A stretch of 64,000 bases of DNA from Nectonema munidae (lineage: Eukaryota > Nematomorpha > Nectonematoida > Nectonematidae): NCBI GenBank assembly GCA_030549495.1, contig JAUIRK010000898.1:1-64000 (forward strand), given 5' to 3'. A program made the translations under genes and the position numbers. This document shows positions 30,998 through 43,665 of this stretch, in pieces (position 1 is the first letter of the stretch; each line of letters begins with the position of its first letter). The notes below the pieces were generated by a model. The model saw only the letters and a program-made list of their open reading frames with translations. It ran no database searches and was not told the DNA's origin.

Positions 30998-31737
30998 AGT
31001 AAGCAATGTTTATCACAGTATCTCCTCCTTCTAGTATTTTTGAGCAAACACATGTTGTGATCCACTAGATTTTCTCATCTTCTGTCACAGTGATTCTATT
31101 CTCTTTCTGTCTCCCCTATTTTTCTCTTCCGCTTTCTCTGCTAAAACTCAATCACTCAAGCTCTCTTCTCTCATTCAAGCTCTCTTCTTTCACTCAAGTT
31201 TTCTTCTCTTGTTTCAGCTCTCTTCTCTCTAATTTGTATTTAGAGTTAAATTAAAAATAATTTTATTTTATCTCATTAGAAACTAGTTTTTAGCTGAATA
31301 TAAGTTAAATATTTTCAGACTCGCGTTAAAAAATTTTTTCAAAAAAGGTCACTTAATTTTTATCAGAACATTTTTTAACATTTGAAAACTATTTTTTTCA
31401 CGTCAAGAAATTTTTTTCAACAAGAGATATTTGGGAAAGAATATTTTGACTAGCTATTTCGTTTAAAAGCAAAAATACCTTATTTTTTTATAATGTTTGA
31501 TTGCTAAATTTTTTAAGTAACACTGTACATAATTAATTAAATCATTTTTTTTTACCAAAATTTGTTGATTATGATAATCAAAATATAATATCGAAACAAA
31601 ATTTTTCAGTTGTTAAGAATGTACTTGATCTATTTTCGACAGTTGTCTGAATTTTATTTGTAGTCAGAGAAATATTCAAAAAACGCAATGATTTTCTTCT
31701 CTAATACTACGAATTTTATAATTTACTCTAATACTAC

Positions 31738-33703
31738 GAATTTTTTGGTTGTTTGTCTTTTATTAGGTCGTAAGAATGAAGAAAAAGCATATCTTTCATG
31801 TCGCTAATCTTTATTTAAGAAATGAGACCGATTTTTTGAAAAATAACAAAAAATTGTATATTTACATAAGAAAATTGCCTTTGAACATTACTGAAACTAT
31901 ACAACAGCGTTGAAACATACAGGGACATGCTAATCAAAAGTAAAACACTATACTGTTGATCGTTATGTGATTTAGAAAATATTTTGAAAAAAATATCATT
32001 TATTCAAGTATGATTCATTCAAGTAGTCATTTGATATATGTTAATTTGGTCCGTTCTTCAACTCGTCTTATATTTGCTCTTTTATCTACAGATATTGTCT
32101 CATGATGACTTCTGAATGTCAAGTCATTCAAGTACACCATAGTTGAAAGGAACCTCTTCTGTTCGGCTTACAAGTTGTACTTTAGAGTTCAAGTAGGGGA
32201 CCAGGACAAGAGTTGGGCGCCACACATGGTTTGGGGAAGCTGTCGGTCCACTCTGGAGTCGTGGTACAGATGGAAGTAACAAAAACTGAAGTTTGGCGTG
32301 CCAAGATTCTGGCGGGAACCAACAGATCACACAAAAAACTGCTACTTTTGTATGGTGGTAGTCACGTATCCGCGCAGGGGTAAGAAGACGGATATGTTCG
32401 ACTACTCCGATCTTTCATCATCTCTTCCTCCTCTGGAGCATTTTGAGGAGCTTCCAGCTCCCAACTCTCCTCCGGGTGGTCACAAAAGATGCTCGCACAA
32501 GTTCCAGCTGCGAAACAGAAGATGTCCACGACGATGTTTTTGTTGCAGATGATAACCTTGGCTTTTCCCTAACCAAGCGGAGCTCAATGATCTTATCAAA
32601 GACCTAGGACTCACCAAATGAAAAGTAGAATTACTGAAATCCAGGTCAAACAGCGGAACTTGTACGACGAAAACTGTTGGGCAAAACAGAAACACCGTCA
32701 TGACATTCTCTCAGTATTTCACACTGGATTAGAAAGTGTATTATTGTCACGACATCAATGGCTTGTTTGAAGAAATTGAATTCCCGTATGATCCCTGCAA
32801 CTGGCGAGTGTTCGTGGACAGCTCAAATAGAAGCCTAAATTCCTATCGCCCACTCTGTTCATCTAAAGGAAGGATATGAGAATGTGAAGCCCCTGCTGGT
32901 GAAGTACGAAGAGCAAGATTGGAGACTTTAAGATGATTGGCTTTTTGACAGGTTCGAGTCGGCTTCACAAAACATTCATGTTTCCTTGAAACGAAGAATT
33001 AAGAACAGGCTTTGTCATTGGCGAGTAGAACGTCAATTGGCAACCGCTGGTTGAGCAGGGCAGGATCTTGATGCCACCCTTCTACATCAAGCTGGGGCTC
33101 ATAAAGCAATTTGTGAAGGCACTAGATCATGAGTCCGCTGCTTTCAAGCATTTGGAAGCGGTATTTCCAAAGTTGGCGGAGGCCAAAATAAAGGCAGGGG
33201 TGTTCGTTGAGCCTCAAATTGAAAAGCTAATGCAGGACCCTGAGTTTTCCGCGAAATTGTTGGCACCGGAGAAACGTGCCTGGCGCAGCTTCATTGCTGT
33301 TGTTCAGGGCTTATTGGGTAACAGCAAGGAAGAAAACTACCGTGAACTGGTCGACAATCTTCTCAAGTTCTAAATGGACTGCAATGTCCCTGAAATTACA
33401 CATATATCGGAGGCTTGTCCGAAGAGCATGGTGAGCGCTTCCGCCAAGATGTGATGGAATTTTGGAAGTGCTACCAGGGCCAGTAAAATAAGGGTATGAT
33501 GGGTGACTACGTCTTGGGTTTGGTCCCACAAACCCAGCCTCTTCACCGTTTCAACGCTGTTCTATAGTTTAGAAATATCCAAAGACATTTTTCTGCAATT
33601 TTTTGTTATTTTTCAAAAAATGGATGTCATTTAACGATTAGCGCATGAAAGATATGCTTTTTCTTCATTCTTACGACCTAATAAAAGACACAACCAAAAA
33701 TTC
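31738..33703 (+). mobile_element. TIR element carrying the GC-richer Cys-rich-family relic (unit 1)
   Basis: The left end GAATTTTTTGGTTGTTTGTC (31738-) and the complement of the right end, GAATTTTTGGTTGTGTC (to 33703), continue inward together for about 110-120 bp. They share TTTTATTAGGTCGTAAG, AATGAAGAAAAAGCATATC and TTTTTTGAAAAATAACAAAA. Target duplications are unclear. Between them lies a plus-strand relic of the Cys-rich family, which makes this a DNA transposon. A second, more diverged right end lies 320 bp further on. Confidence 0.85.
32090..33565 (+). pseudogene. Cys-rich-family transposase-like relic A (unit 1)
   Basis: Fragments in changing frames follow the order of relic C at 36860. 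VPRFWREPTDHTKNCYFCMV (32298-) parallels MAWREPKNHFDDCYFCLT. AELNDLIKDLGL parallels FNDLVRDLGLTKEKAELL. VFVDSSNRSLNS parallels the SLKAVLL segment. Positions 33068-33373 give PPFYIKLGLIKQFVKALDHE, then AGVFVEPQIEKLM and GNSKEENYRELV, ending near GDYVLGLVP (33500). The N-terminal CYVCG finger is missing. I recall such proteins as uncharacterised arthropod repeats and do not know a superfamily name. It is more GC-rich than relics B and C. Confidence 0.8.
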
Positions 33704-33988
33704 ACTATAAATATCTATAAAAAATAAATATAACAAGGTAAAGTGAAGAAAAAGAGCGAAAATAAAGTCAAAAATAAATCAATCATCTTTGAATAATAAT
33801 CTACTTGTGATAAAAATAAACTTCATGATGTGAGTTTTTATTAACATGACGATAATGAAATGTCTGACTTCTGGAAAGCGTATTGATAGATGTTTCAAGT
33901 GTAATTTATAGTTTCGGTAGTTACTTCAAGAAATATCGCTGCCATTTTTAAAATAGCGATTAGTCAAAAACCTGATATAATTTTTTTT

Positions 33989-34029
33989 CATGCTTATGAC
34001 CTAATAAAAAATAAACAAACAAAAAATTG
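33989..34029 (-). repeat. Second right terminus of the same TIR family (unit 1)
   Basis: Its complement reads CAATTTTTTGTTTGTTTATT then TTTTATTAGGTCATAAGCATG, parallel to the termini at 31738 and 33703. The subterminal bases back to 33870 (ACCGAAACTATAAATTACAC on the complement) parallel 31885-31915. It is the remains of an older copy in which the younger one may have inserted, or a duplicated end. Confidence 0.7.
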
Positions 34030-34289
34030 ACAACAAATTTTTTTTTTGTTACATAGTGTAATACATAATAGTATTATAATCTATATCTTTATTGCCAGAA
34101 ACTGGAGAAATAATAAATAACACCAATTCTTCATTACTGTTAACATATCTTTTTTCAGATTGCATAAATGTGAAGTTAGGTTCAGATATCATTTCATCAA
34201 AATTAAAACCTTCCATTTTAAAAAATTGAAAGTATAAAAACACTAGAAAAAATGAAAAAATAAAGAGATGAAGTAAGGGATTACACTAG

Positions 34290-34390
34290 TAATGACAATC
34301 CCTCTGAAAATCAGCCAAGTAAAGATGATCCCTCTTGAAGTGCACCAAGTAAGGAAGATCCCTTTTTAAGTGCACCAATTAAGGAAGATA
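34290..34390 (+). repeat. Short tandem repeat, about 27-30 bp period (unit 1)
   Basis: AAGTGCACCAAGTAAGGAAGA and close variants occur about three times, with a related word (TCATCAAGTAAAGATGATCC) at 34549. It recurs in units 2 and 3. Confidence 0.65.
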
Positions 34391-35361
34391 CCACAGTGAT
34401 TAAAGAATAATTAAAAAATATATTTGCATTAAAAACTGAATTATTATATAATATTCTAAAAATTTTAATTTATTGAATAAAAAATGAATTAGAAAATTTA
34501 ATTTTAAATTAGTTAAAAAATTAAGTTAAAAACTTTTTTTCTGTAAATTCATCAAGTAAAGATGATCCCCCCTCGACCAAATTAAGAGGAATTGCTTTTA
34601 CTAGATCTGAATAAATTTCAGTAGATAAAATTTTTTAATGTTAATACTAGCCAACATTGCCATTTTGGGCTACTAAAAATTCTTTTAAAAAAATTTAATA
34701 ATAATAGTTATAGAATAAGTTTTTTTATAAATAAATTGAAAAATTATAATTTGAAATTTTTATTTAGATATAAAATATACAAGTCAATTTTTATATTTCA
34801 GAATATTTACTTACTTATTTTTTCTGATCCTAACTAGATTTAATTAATTTTTTTGTAAACATTAAATCAATGATTAATCAATAGATAAAATATCACAAGT
34901 TTCGAAAAACTTCTTAGTTTCAAATTTAATTGTTCCCATTTTGCGAACATTGGGCTAGAAGGTAATCTAAAAAAATAAAGTTAAGTTTATCTATGTCTAA
35001 GAGTTAAAAAGAAAGGTAGAGGTAAATTTTTACCCATTCAGAATGTGTAAAACTATCCAAAGAAAGAACAGTCTAAAAACATTCTGAAACGTTTGATTGA
35101 TTACTGAACCACGATGAAAAAAATACGGCAACCAGATTATCATTTTCCGATACGAAATTTTGTGTAGAATACGAAAATCATAATGGGTTTTTTCGTATAC
35201 CCTCCAGTTCTGCATAAATGGCTGATTTACAAAATAATACAATTAGATGAAAATTTCCATTTCTACACATGAAATTTTTTTTTGTAATATTTTCTTTCAT
35301 TTTTTCATAAAATAACTTTTTTTTGAATTTTAAAACATTTTTTTATAATATACTGAGAATA

Positions 35362-35870
35362 ATGCCAAGGAATTGTAAAAATTAAGCTGATAAATTTTGT
35401 CCCATTTACGGGGAGCTAACTCTCAATAAATACAAGAGGAGAATCACTCAGAGAGTTAAAAGGCGTCATAAAACTTATTTTGGGTGTGAAGTCGGAGATC
35501 AGGATAAAAACTGGGCTCCTCACATCTGCTTCGTTAAATGCTCGAGTGCTCTATAAACAGAATTTTTTTTTATATAGGTTGAAACAAAAAAGGAAAGAAA
35601 GGATTAGTGTACCCTAATTTGTATTCAGCCATAAGACCGGTACCCCATTCTGAACATATACCAGTACCTAATCCACAACTAACGTTCTCTTCTCAAAGCG
35701 ATCATTCCGAAGCACAAGATATCACCTTCTCAGCCCCAGCTTGTTCCGAAAAAAACCTTTATTTGTCAATCAAGCTCGCCTTTGTGATCTTGTTCGGGAC
35801 CTTAAACTTACCAAAGAGTCTGAAGAAGTTTTTCTCTTAAGAGAAGAATTTTTGTAACAACATTGCAGGG
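35362..35870 (+). pseudogene. Cys-rich-family relic B, N-terminal part (unit 1)
   Basis: From ATG 35362 the frame reads MPRNCKN, one stop, ADKFCPIYGELTL, then YFGCEVGDQDKNWAPHICF, matching the N terminus of relic C (DNFCYICGKYTL ... FECKIGDQYKQWAPHFCC). The frame at 35607-35840 continues with YPNLYSAIRPVPHSEHIPVP. Stops and small gaps break it. Two Cys pairs of the N-terminal finger remain. Nothing of the C-terminal half follows. Confidence 0.78.
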
Positions 35871-36539
35871 CTATTCAACGCTCTCTAAATAAAATATGAG
35901 CCCAGCTATGTTAGCTGATTTCTGCTGGAACCTAAAAAGAGAGCTCCCAAAAACTTCATATAAAAGAAATAGCAGCGCTTAAAAAACTTACCATTTTATT
36001 TTGTTTTCCATGAATGAATCAATTTTTACTTCCATAGTTTTTTCAACTTTTGAATAAAATAACAGTACATATGATATTTTTCAAATTTACAAAAAATTGT
36101 GACGGCATGGAAAGTTTTCGTTTTATTTTCGTGATCAGCACATCAAAATTGATTAAAAATGTCAGCGGTTTATGTATTTTTTCAAAAGTTTAAAATTGTC
36201 GGACGGTGATCATGTTTGTCTTTTATGCTAAAATTATCTTTCTTATACGAGAAACAGTACACATTGTGTGGTTGGCATGCTCACTCACATAATTAATGCA
36301 TTCCTGCTAAAATAATTACGATTATTTTATCAAAAAACGCAAAGAATACAGTATATATATTTCATTCAATTGTTAAATATAATGCACAAATACGAGCGAA
36401 ATCAAAGTTATCCTTATTATATTGTGCATTGTATCCAATCCATGTATAATAAAACGGTTCTCCTCTAAACGTGCCTATTTTCAGTGTATACCTGCTACTG
36501 AAGTGTCCATGAGATTTTACCTTATAGACCTAATAGACA

Positions 36540-36640
36540 AATGTGCCGATTGTATCGAACTATGAAAAAAGGAGCCTTGATTCGGAATCGAACCCAAGAC
36601 TTTGAATCACAAGGCAACACATAATTCGTTACATGAGGTT
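36540..36640 (-). repeat. tRNA-derived SINE (unit 1)
   Basis: On the minus strand a B-box-like GGTTCGATTCC (36584-36594) is followed by CATAGTTCGATACAATCGGC, a tail shared with the SINE-like sequences near 7365 and 62875. The A box is weak. Too degraded to be a tRNA. Confidence 0.65.
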
Positions 36641-36859
36641 TAATCAATATTTTCAGTGTTATTTGATGCATAGATTTTGAAAATAAAAATGAAAATTTTT
36701 CATCACGTCTAATTTTTTTTAAAGAATTGATTTTGTTTTTATATATTAGATATTGCTTGTAAGGTAAGATATATTCGTCATTTTCATTTTTTCTGTGAAA
36801 AGTTATTTTAATTATATACAAAACAATTTTATTAAATTGTTGTACTTTTTAGATTTAAA

Positions 36860-38430
36860 ATGATTGCTAACAAACGTACTTGTTTAAATCATCCAGACAA
36901 CTTTTGTTACATTTGCGGTAAATACACTCTCAAAGCACAAAGAAGAAATATTACTCAAAATCTTAAAGTCGCATATAAATATTACTTTGAATGCAAAATA
37001 GGAGATCAATATAAACAATGGGCGCCTCATTTTTGTTGTGCATTTTGTAACACAACTTTGCTGGCATGGATGCAATGAAAAAAAAGCAATCCCTTTTGGA
37101 ATCTCCAATGGCATGGCGAGAACCAAAAAATCATTTTGATGACTGCTATTTTTGCTTAACAGTCACAACAGGTTTTCAAAAATAAATCCAAGATTATTTA
37201 TCCAATTTGTGAATCGGCAATTTTACCAGAACCTCATGACAGCGAGAACCATCGACCGTTTCTTTCTCACATTAGCAATTTTACTGATGAATCAGAAGAT
37301 AACTCAGAGTTTGAATGTGTTGATGCTGAATTCTATGAAAATGATGGACCACATTTGCTTTCCCAGTCAGATTTCAATGATCTAGTTCGAGATTTGGGTT
37401 TGACAAAAGAAAAGGCAGAACTACTTGGCTTCAGATTAAAAGAATGGAAGTTACTTCTTCCTTAAACAAAAGTTTCCAGCTTTCGTTATCGGCATTTATA
37501 ATTTTCTACGTTTTATTCTCAAAAGGATACTTGTTGTTGTTGTAATGAGGTTGATGGTCTCATAAAAAAGATTGATCCATACTACAATTCTGAAAAATGG
37601 AGGCTTTAAGTAAAACAAGTCTTAAAGCAGTTTTGTTATACGAAGAAAGCCAAAAACCTTCAATTCCATTGTTACTTGCAACAGCATATGAAACTACGAA
37701 GATGATTTTAAATTTATTGAATTACAGCGATCATAAATGGAATAGAAGTGGTGATTTAAAAGTTGTTTCTTTACTTCTTGGACTTCAATTAGGTTACACA
37801 AAATATATGTGTTTCTTATGTTTGTGGGATAGTAGAAATGATGATATTCACTATGAAAAAAAAGATTGGTCTCCTAGAAATGAATTCATTGTTGGTAAGC
37901 ACAATGTTAAACATCCGCCAATAGTTGATTCAAAAAAATTCTTTTTCCTCCCCTTCATATTAAACTTGGATTGTTTAAAAACTTTGTAAAAGCGATGAAC
38001 TTTGAAGGAAATGGTTTTAACTTTTTAAAAAATAAATTCAAAAGTCAATATCTGGAAGCGGGGGTTTTCACTTGTCCCCAAATTTGAAGTTTACTTAAAG
38101 ATAAAAAATTTCCCCCATCACCTAATGAATGCGAACTGAAAGCTTGGGATTCTTTCTAAGATGTTGAAAACTTTCTTGGAAATCACAAAGCATCGAAATT
38201 ATAGAAAACATGTTGGTTTGTTTTAAAGCAATGGGTTGCAGAATGTCTTTAAAGATGCACTTTCTACATTCTCATTTAGACTTTTTTCCTGAAAATTTAG
38301 GTTCTGTCAGCGATGAGCATGGTGAACGTCTTTATCAAGAAATTGCAATAATGGAAAAAAGATATCAAGCGAAATTTAACTAAAATATGATGGGAGATTG
38401 TTGGTTTTTATAACGAGAAAGTAAGAAGAA
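36860..38430 (+). pseudogene. Cys-rich-family relic C, most complete (unit 1)
   Basis: From ATG 36860: N-terminal finger CLNHPDNFCYICGKYTL and QWAPHFCCAFCNTTLLAW, then MAWREPKNHFDDCYFCLTVT, an acidic stretch, FNDLVRDLGLTKEKAELLGF, LLLGLQLGYTKYMCFLCLWD (37597-37989), KHNVKHPPIVDSKKFF, AMGCRMSLKMHFLHSHLDFF and GSVSDEHGERLYQEIA near the C terminus. Four short Cys-rich sites and conserved His/Asp/Glu blocks suggest a zinc-dependent nuclease or transposase, but the fold is not established. It is broken by several stops and frame changes. AT-rich like its surroundings, so older than or unlike relic A. No termini found for this copy. Confidence 0.82.
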
Positions 38431-39530
38431 ATTTAAAAGAATGAAAAAAAATTAACAAAAACCTTTAATACCTGAAAATATATGCAAAATAAACTCAATA
38501 AAGTTTTTTTGTTAATAAAATTCTACTTATATTTTAATCTCAATATATAAATTTCGTTAAAAAGGAGTAAAATTGATATTTTAAAAATGTAATTAGAAAA
38601 ATTTATGTGTTGGAGCAAATTTGAAAATGTATGAAATTAAATAAACAAGAAAATCAATTGATTTTAGTGAATAAAATCATGAGAGGTTGTCGCACGTCCA
38701 GTGACTAAAAATTATGAAGAGATATCTTTGAAAAATTCAAACAATGAAATTAGTTCACATTTTCTAAACCATACTTTATATTTCATTAATAGTAAGCAAT
38801 GTTTATCACAGTATCTCCTCCTTCTAGTATTTTTGAGCAAACACATGTTGTGATCCACTAGATTTTCTCATCTTCTGTCACAGTGATTCTATTCTCTTTC
38901 TGTCTCCCCTATTTTTCTCTTCCGCTTTCTCTGCTAAAACTCAATCACTCAAGCTCTCTTCTCTCATTCAAGCTCTCTTCTTTCACTCAAGTTTTCTTCT
39001 CTTGTTTCAGCTCTCTTCTCTCTAATTTGTATTTAGAGTTAAATTAAAAATAATTTTATTTTATCTCATTAGAAACTAGTTTTTAGCTGAATATAAGTTA
39101 AATATTTTCAGACTCGCGTTAAAAAATTTTTTCAAAAAAGGTCACTTAATTTTTATCAGAACATTTTTTAACATTTGAAAACTATTTTTTTCACGTCAAG
39201 AAATTTTTTTCAACAAGAGATATTTGGGAAAGAATATTTTGACTAGCTATTTCGTTTAAAAGCAAAAATACCTTATTTTTTTATAATGTTTGATTGCTAA
39301 ATTTTTTAAGTAACACTGTACATAATTAATTAAATCATTTTTTTTTACCAAAATTTGTTGATTATGATAATCAAAATATAATATCGAAACAAAATTTTTC
39401 AGTTGTTAAGAATGTACTTGATCTATTTTCGACAGTTGTCTGAATTTTATTTGTAGTCAGAGAAATATTCAAAAAACGCAATGATTTTCTTCTCTAATAC
39501 TACGAATTTTATAATTTACTCTAATACTAC

Positions 39531-41497
39531 GAATTTTTTGGTTGTTTGTCTTTTATTAGGTCGTAAGAATGAAGAAAAAGCATATCTTTCATGTCGCTAA
39601 TCTTTATTTAAGAAATGAGACCGATTTTTTGAAAAATAACAAAAAATTGTATATTTACATAAGAAAATTGCCTTTGAACATTACTGAAACTATACAACAG
39701 CGTTGAAACATACAGGGACATGCTAATCAAAAGTAAAACACTATACTGTTGATCGTTATGTGATTTAGAAAATATTTTGAAAAAAATATCATTTATTCAA
39801 GTATGATTCATTCAAGTAGTCATTTGATATATGTTAATTTGTGTCCGTTCTTCAACTCGTCTTATATTTGCTCTTTTATCTACAGATATTGTCTCATGAT
39901 GACTTCTGAATGTCAAGTCATTCAAGTACACCATAGTTGAAAGGAACCTCTTCTGTTCGGCTTACAAGTTGTACTTTAGAGTTCAAGTAGGGGACCAGGA
40001 CAAGAGTTGGGCGCCACACATGGTTTGGGGAAGCTGTCGGTCCACTCTGGAGTCGTGGTACAGATGGAAGTAACAAAAACTGAAGTTTGGCGTGCCAAGA
40101 TTCTGGCGGGAACCAACAGATCACACAAAAAACTGCTACTTTTGTATGGTGGTAGTCACGTATCCGCGCAGGGGTAAGAAGACGGATATGTTCGACTACT
40201 CCGATCTTTCATCATCTCTTCCTCCTCTGGAGCATTTTGAGGAGCTTCCAGCTCCCAACTCTCCTCCGGGTGGTCACAAAAGATGCTCGCACAAGTTCCA
40301 GCTGCGAAACAGAAGATGTCCACGACGATGCCTTTGTTGCAGATGATAACCTTGGCTTTTCCCTAACCAAGCGGAGCTCAATGATCTTATCAAAGACCTA
40401 GGACTCACCAAATGAAAAGTAGAATTACTGAAATCCAGGTCAAACAGCGGAACTTGTACGACGAAAACTGTTGGGCAAAACAGAAACACCGTCATGACAT
40501 TCTCTCAGTATTTCACACTGGATTAGAAAGTGTATTATTGTCACGACATCAATGGCTTGTTTGAAGAAATTGAATTCCCGTATGATCCCTGCAACTGGCG
40601 ACTGTTCGTGGACAGCTCAAATAGAAGCCTAAATTCCTATCGCCCACTCTGTTCATCTAAAGGAAGGATATGAGAATGTGAAGCCCCTGCTGGTGAAGTA
40701 CGAAGAGCAAGATTGGAGACTTTAAGATGATTGGCTTTTTGACAGGTTCGAGTCGGCTTCACAAAACATTCATGTTTCCTTGAAACGAAGAATTAAGAAC
40801 AGGCTTTGTCATTGGCGAGTAGAACGTCAATTGGCAACCGCTGGTTGAGCAGGGCAGGATCTTGATGCCACCCTTCTACATCAAGCTGGGGCTCATAAAG
40901 CAATTTGTGAAGGCACTAGATCATGAGTCCGCTGCTTTCAAGCATTTGGAAGCGGTATTTCCAAAGTTGGCGGAGGCCAAAATAAAGGCAGGGGTGTTCG
41001 TTGAGCCTCAAATTGAAAAGCTAATGCAGGACCCTGAGTTTTCCGCGAAATTGTTGGCACCGGAGAAACGTGCCTGGCGCAGCTTCATTGCTGTTGTTCA
41101 GGGCTTATTGGGTAACAGCAAGGAAGAAAACTACCGTGAACTGGTCGACAATCTTCTCAAGTTCTAAATGGACTGCAATGTCCCTGAAATTACACATATA
41201 TCGGAGGCTTGTCCGAAGAGCATGGTGAGCGCTTCCGCCAAGATGTGATGGAATTTTGGAAGTGCTACCAGGGCCAGTAAAATAAGGGTATGATGGGTGA
41301 CTACGTCTTGGGTTTGGTCCCACAAACCCAGCCTCTTCACCGTTTCAACGCTGTTCTATAGTTTAGAAATATCCAAAGACATTTTTCTGCAATTTTTTGT
41401 TATTTTTCAAAAAATGGATGTCATTTAACGATTAGCGCATGAAAGATATGCTTTTTCTTCATTCTTACGACCTAATAAAAGACACAACCAAAAATTC
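39531..41497 (+). mobile_element. TIR element with relic A (unit 2)
   Basis: Same termini as in unit 1, shifted by 7793-7794 bp. The second right terminus lies near 41783-41823. Confidence 0.85.
39884..41359 (+). pseudogene. Cys-rich-family relic A (unit 2)
   Basis: Same fragments as unit 1, with PPFYIKLGLIKQFVKALDHE in the frame 40862-41167. A two-base difference near 40331 changes CFCCR to CLCCR. Confidence 0.8.
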
Positions 41498-43156
41498 ACT
41501 ATAAATATCTATAAAAAATAAATATAACAAGGTAAAGTGAAGAAAAAGAGCGAAAATAAAGTCAAAAATAAATCAATCATCTTTGAATAATAATCTACTT
41601 GTGATAAAAATAAACTTCATGATGTGAGTTTTTATTAACATGACGATAATGAAATGTCTGACTTCTGGAAAGCGTATTGATAGATGTTTCAAGTGTAATT
41701 TATAGTTTCGGTAGTTACTTCAAGAAATATCGCTGCCATTTTTAAAATAGCGATTAGTCAAAAACCTGATATAATTTTTTTTCATGCTTATGACCTAATA
41801 AAAAATAAACAAACAAAAAATTGACAACAAATTTTTTTTTTGTTACATAGTGTAATACATAATAGTATTATAATCTATATCTTTATTGCCAGAAACTGGA
41901 GAAATAATAAATAACACCAATTCTTCATTACTGTTAACATATCTTTTTTCAGATTGCATAAATGTGAAGTTAGGTTCAGATATCATTTCATCAAAATTAA
42001 AACCTTCCATTTTAAAAAATTGAAAGTATAAAAACACTAGAAAAAATGAAAAAATAAAGAGATGAAGTAAGGGATTACACTAGTAATGACAATCCCTCTG
42101 AAAATCAGCCAAGTAAAGATGATCCCTCTTGAAGTGCACCAAGTAAGGAAGATCCCTTTTTAAGTGCACCAATTAAGGAAGATACCACAGTGATTAAAGA
42201 ATAATTAAAAAATATATTTGCATTAAAAACTGAATTATTATATAATATTCTAAAAATTTTAATTTATTGAATAAAAAATGAATTAGAAAATTTAATTTTA
42301 AATTAGTTAAAAAATTAAGTTAAAAACTTTTTTTCTGTAAATTCATCAAGTAAAGATGATCCCCCCTCGACCAAATTAAGAGGAATTGCTTTTACTAGAT
42401 CTGAATAAATTTCAGTAGATAAAATTTTTTAATGTTAATACTAGCCAACATTGCCATTTTGGGCTACTAAAAATTCTTTTAAAAAAATTTAATAATAATA
42501 GTTATAGAATAAGTTTTTTTATAAATAAATTGAAAAATTATAATTTGAAATTTTTATTTAGATATAAAATATACAAGTCAATTTTTATATTTCAGAATAT
42601 TTACTTACTTATTTTTTCTGATCCTAACTAGATTTAATTAATTTTTTTGTAAACATTAAATCAATGATTAATCAATAGATAAAATATCACAAGTTTCGAA
42701 AAACTTCTTAGTTTCAAATTTAATTGTTCCCATTTTGCGAACATTGGGCTAGAAGGTAATCTAAAAAAATAAAGTTAAGTTTATCTATGTCTAAGAGTTA
42801 AAAAGAAAGGTAGAGGTAAATTTTTACCCATTCAGAATGTGTAAAACTATCCAAAGAAAGAACAGTCTAAAAACATTCTGAAACGTTTGATTGATTACTG
42901 AACCACGATGAAAAAAATACGGCAACCAGATTATCATTTTCCGATACGAAATTTTGTGTAGAATACGAAAATCATAATGGGTTTTTTCGTATACCCTCCA
43001 GTTCTGCATAAATGGCTGATTTACAAAATAATACAATTAGATGAAAATTTCCATTTCTACACATGAAATTTTTTTTTTGTAATATTTTCTTTCATTTTTT
43101 CATAAAATAACTTTTTTTTGAATTTTAAAACATTTTTTTATAATATACTGAGAATA

Positions 43157-43665
43157 ATGCCAAGGAATTGTAAAAATTAAGCTGATAAATTTTGTCCCAT
43201 TTACGGGGAGCTAACTCTCAATAAATACAAGAGGAGAATCACTCAGAGAGTTAAAAGGCGTCATAAAACTTATTTTGGGTGTGAAGTCGGAGATCAGGAT
43301 AAAAACTGGGCTCCTCACATCTGCTTCGTTAAATGCTCGAGTGCTCTATAAACAGAATTTTTTTTTATATAGGTTGAAACAAAAAAGGAAAGAAAGGATT
43401 AGTGTACCCTAATTTGTATTCAGCCATAAGACCGGTACCCCATTCTGAACATATACCAGTACCTAATCCACAACTAACGTTCTCTTCTCAAAGCGATCAT
43501 TCCGAAGCACAAGATATCACCTTCTCAGCCCCAGCTTGTTCCGAAAAAAACCTTTATTTGTCAATCAAGCTCGCCTTTGTGATCTTGTTCGGGACCTTAA
43601 ACTTACCAAAGAGTCTGAAGAAGTTTTTCTCTTAAGAGAAGAATTTTTGTAACAACATTGCAGGG
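43157..43665 (+). pseudogene. Cys-rich-family relic B (unit 2)
   Basis: N-terminal relic as in unit 1, from ATG 43157; the frame 43402-43635 carries AIRPVPHSEHIPVP. Confidence 0.78.

Larger units (their letters stand above)
30998..38790 (+). repeat. Tandem unit 1 of 3 (about 7.79 kb)
   Basis: First of three head-to-tail copies; homologous landmarks in copies 1 and 2 differ by 7793-7796 bp. Between units 1 and 2 I noticed only about ten differences, mostly single bases or homopolymer lengths (for example GATGTTTTTG versus GATGCCTTTG, and TTCTTGGACT versus TTTTGGACT). The unit holds part of R1, a TIR element, two other relics of the same gene family and a SINE. The junction between units (TTCATTAAT then AGTAAGCAATG) shares a few bases (ATA) with both outer flanks. 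Confidence 0.97.

Noticed and set aside
35030-35242. 70-residue minus frame repeated in all three tandem units
   Set aside because: It is conserved only because the units are recent duplicates; no domain or coding signature.
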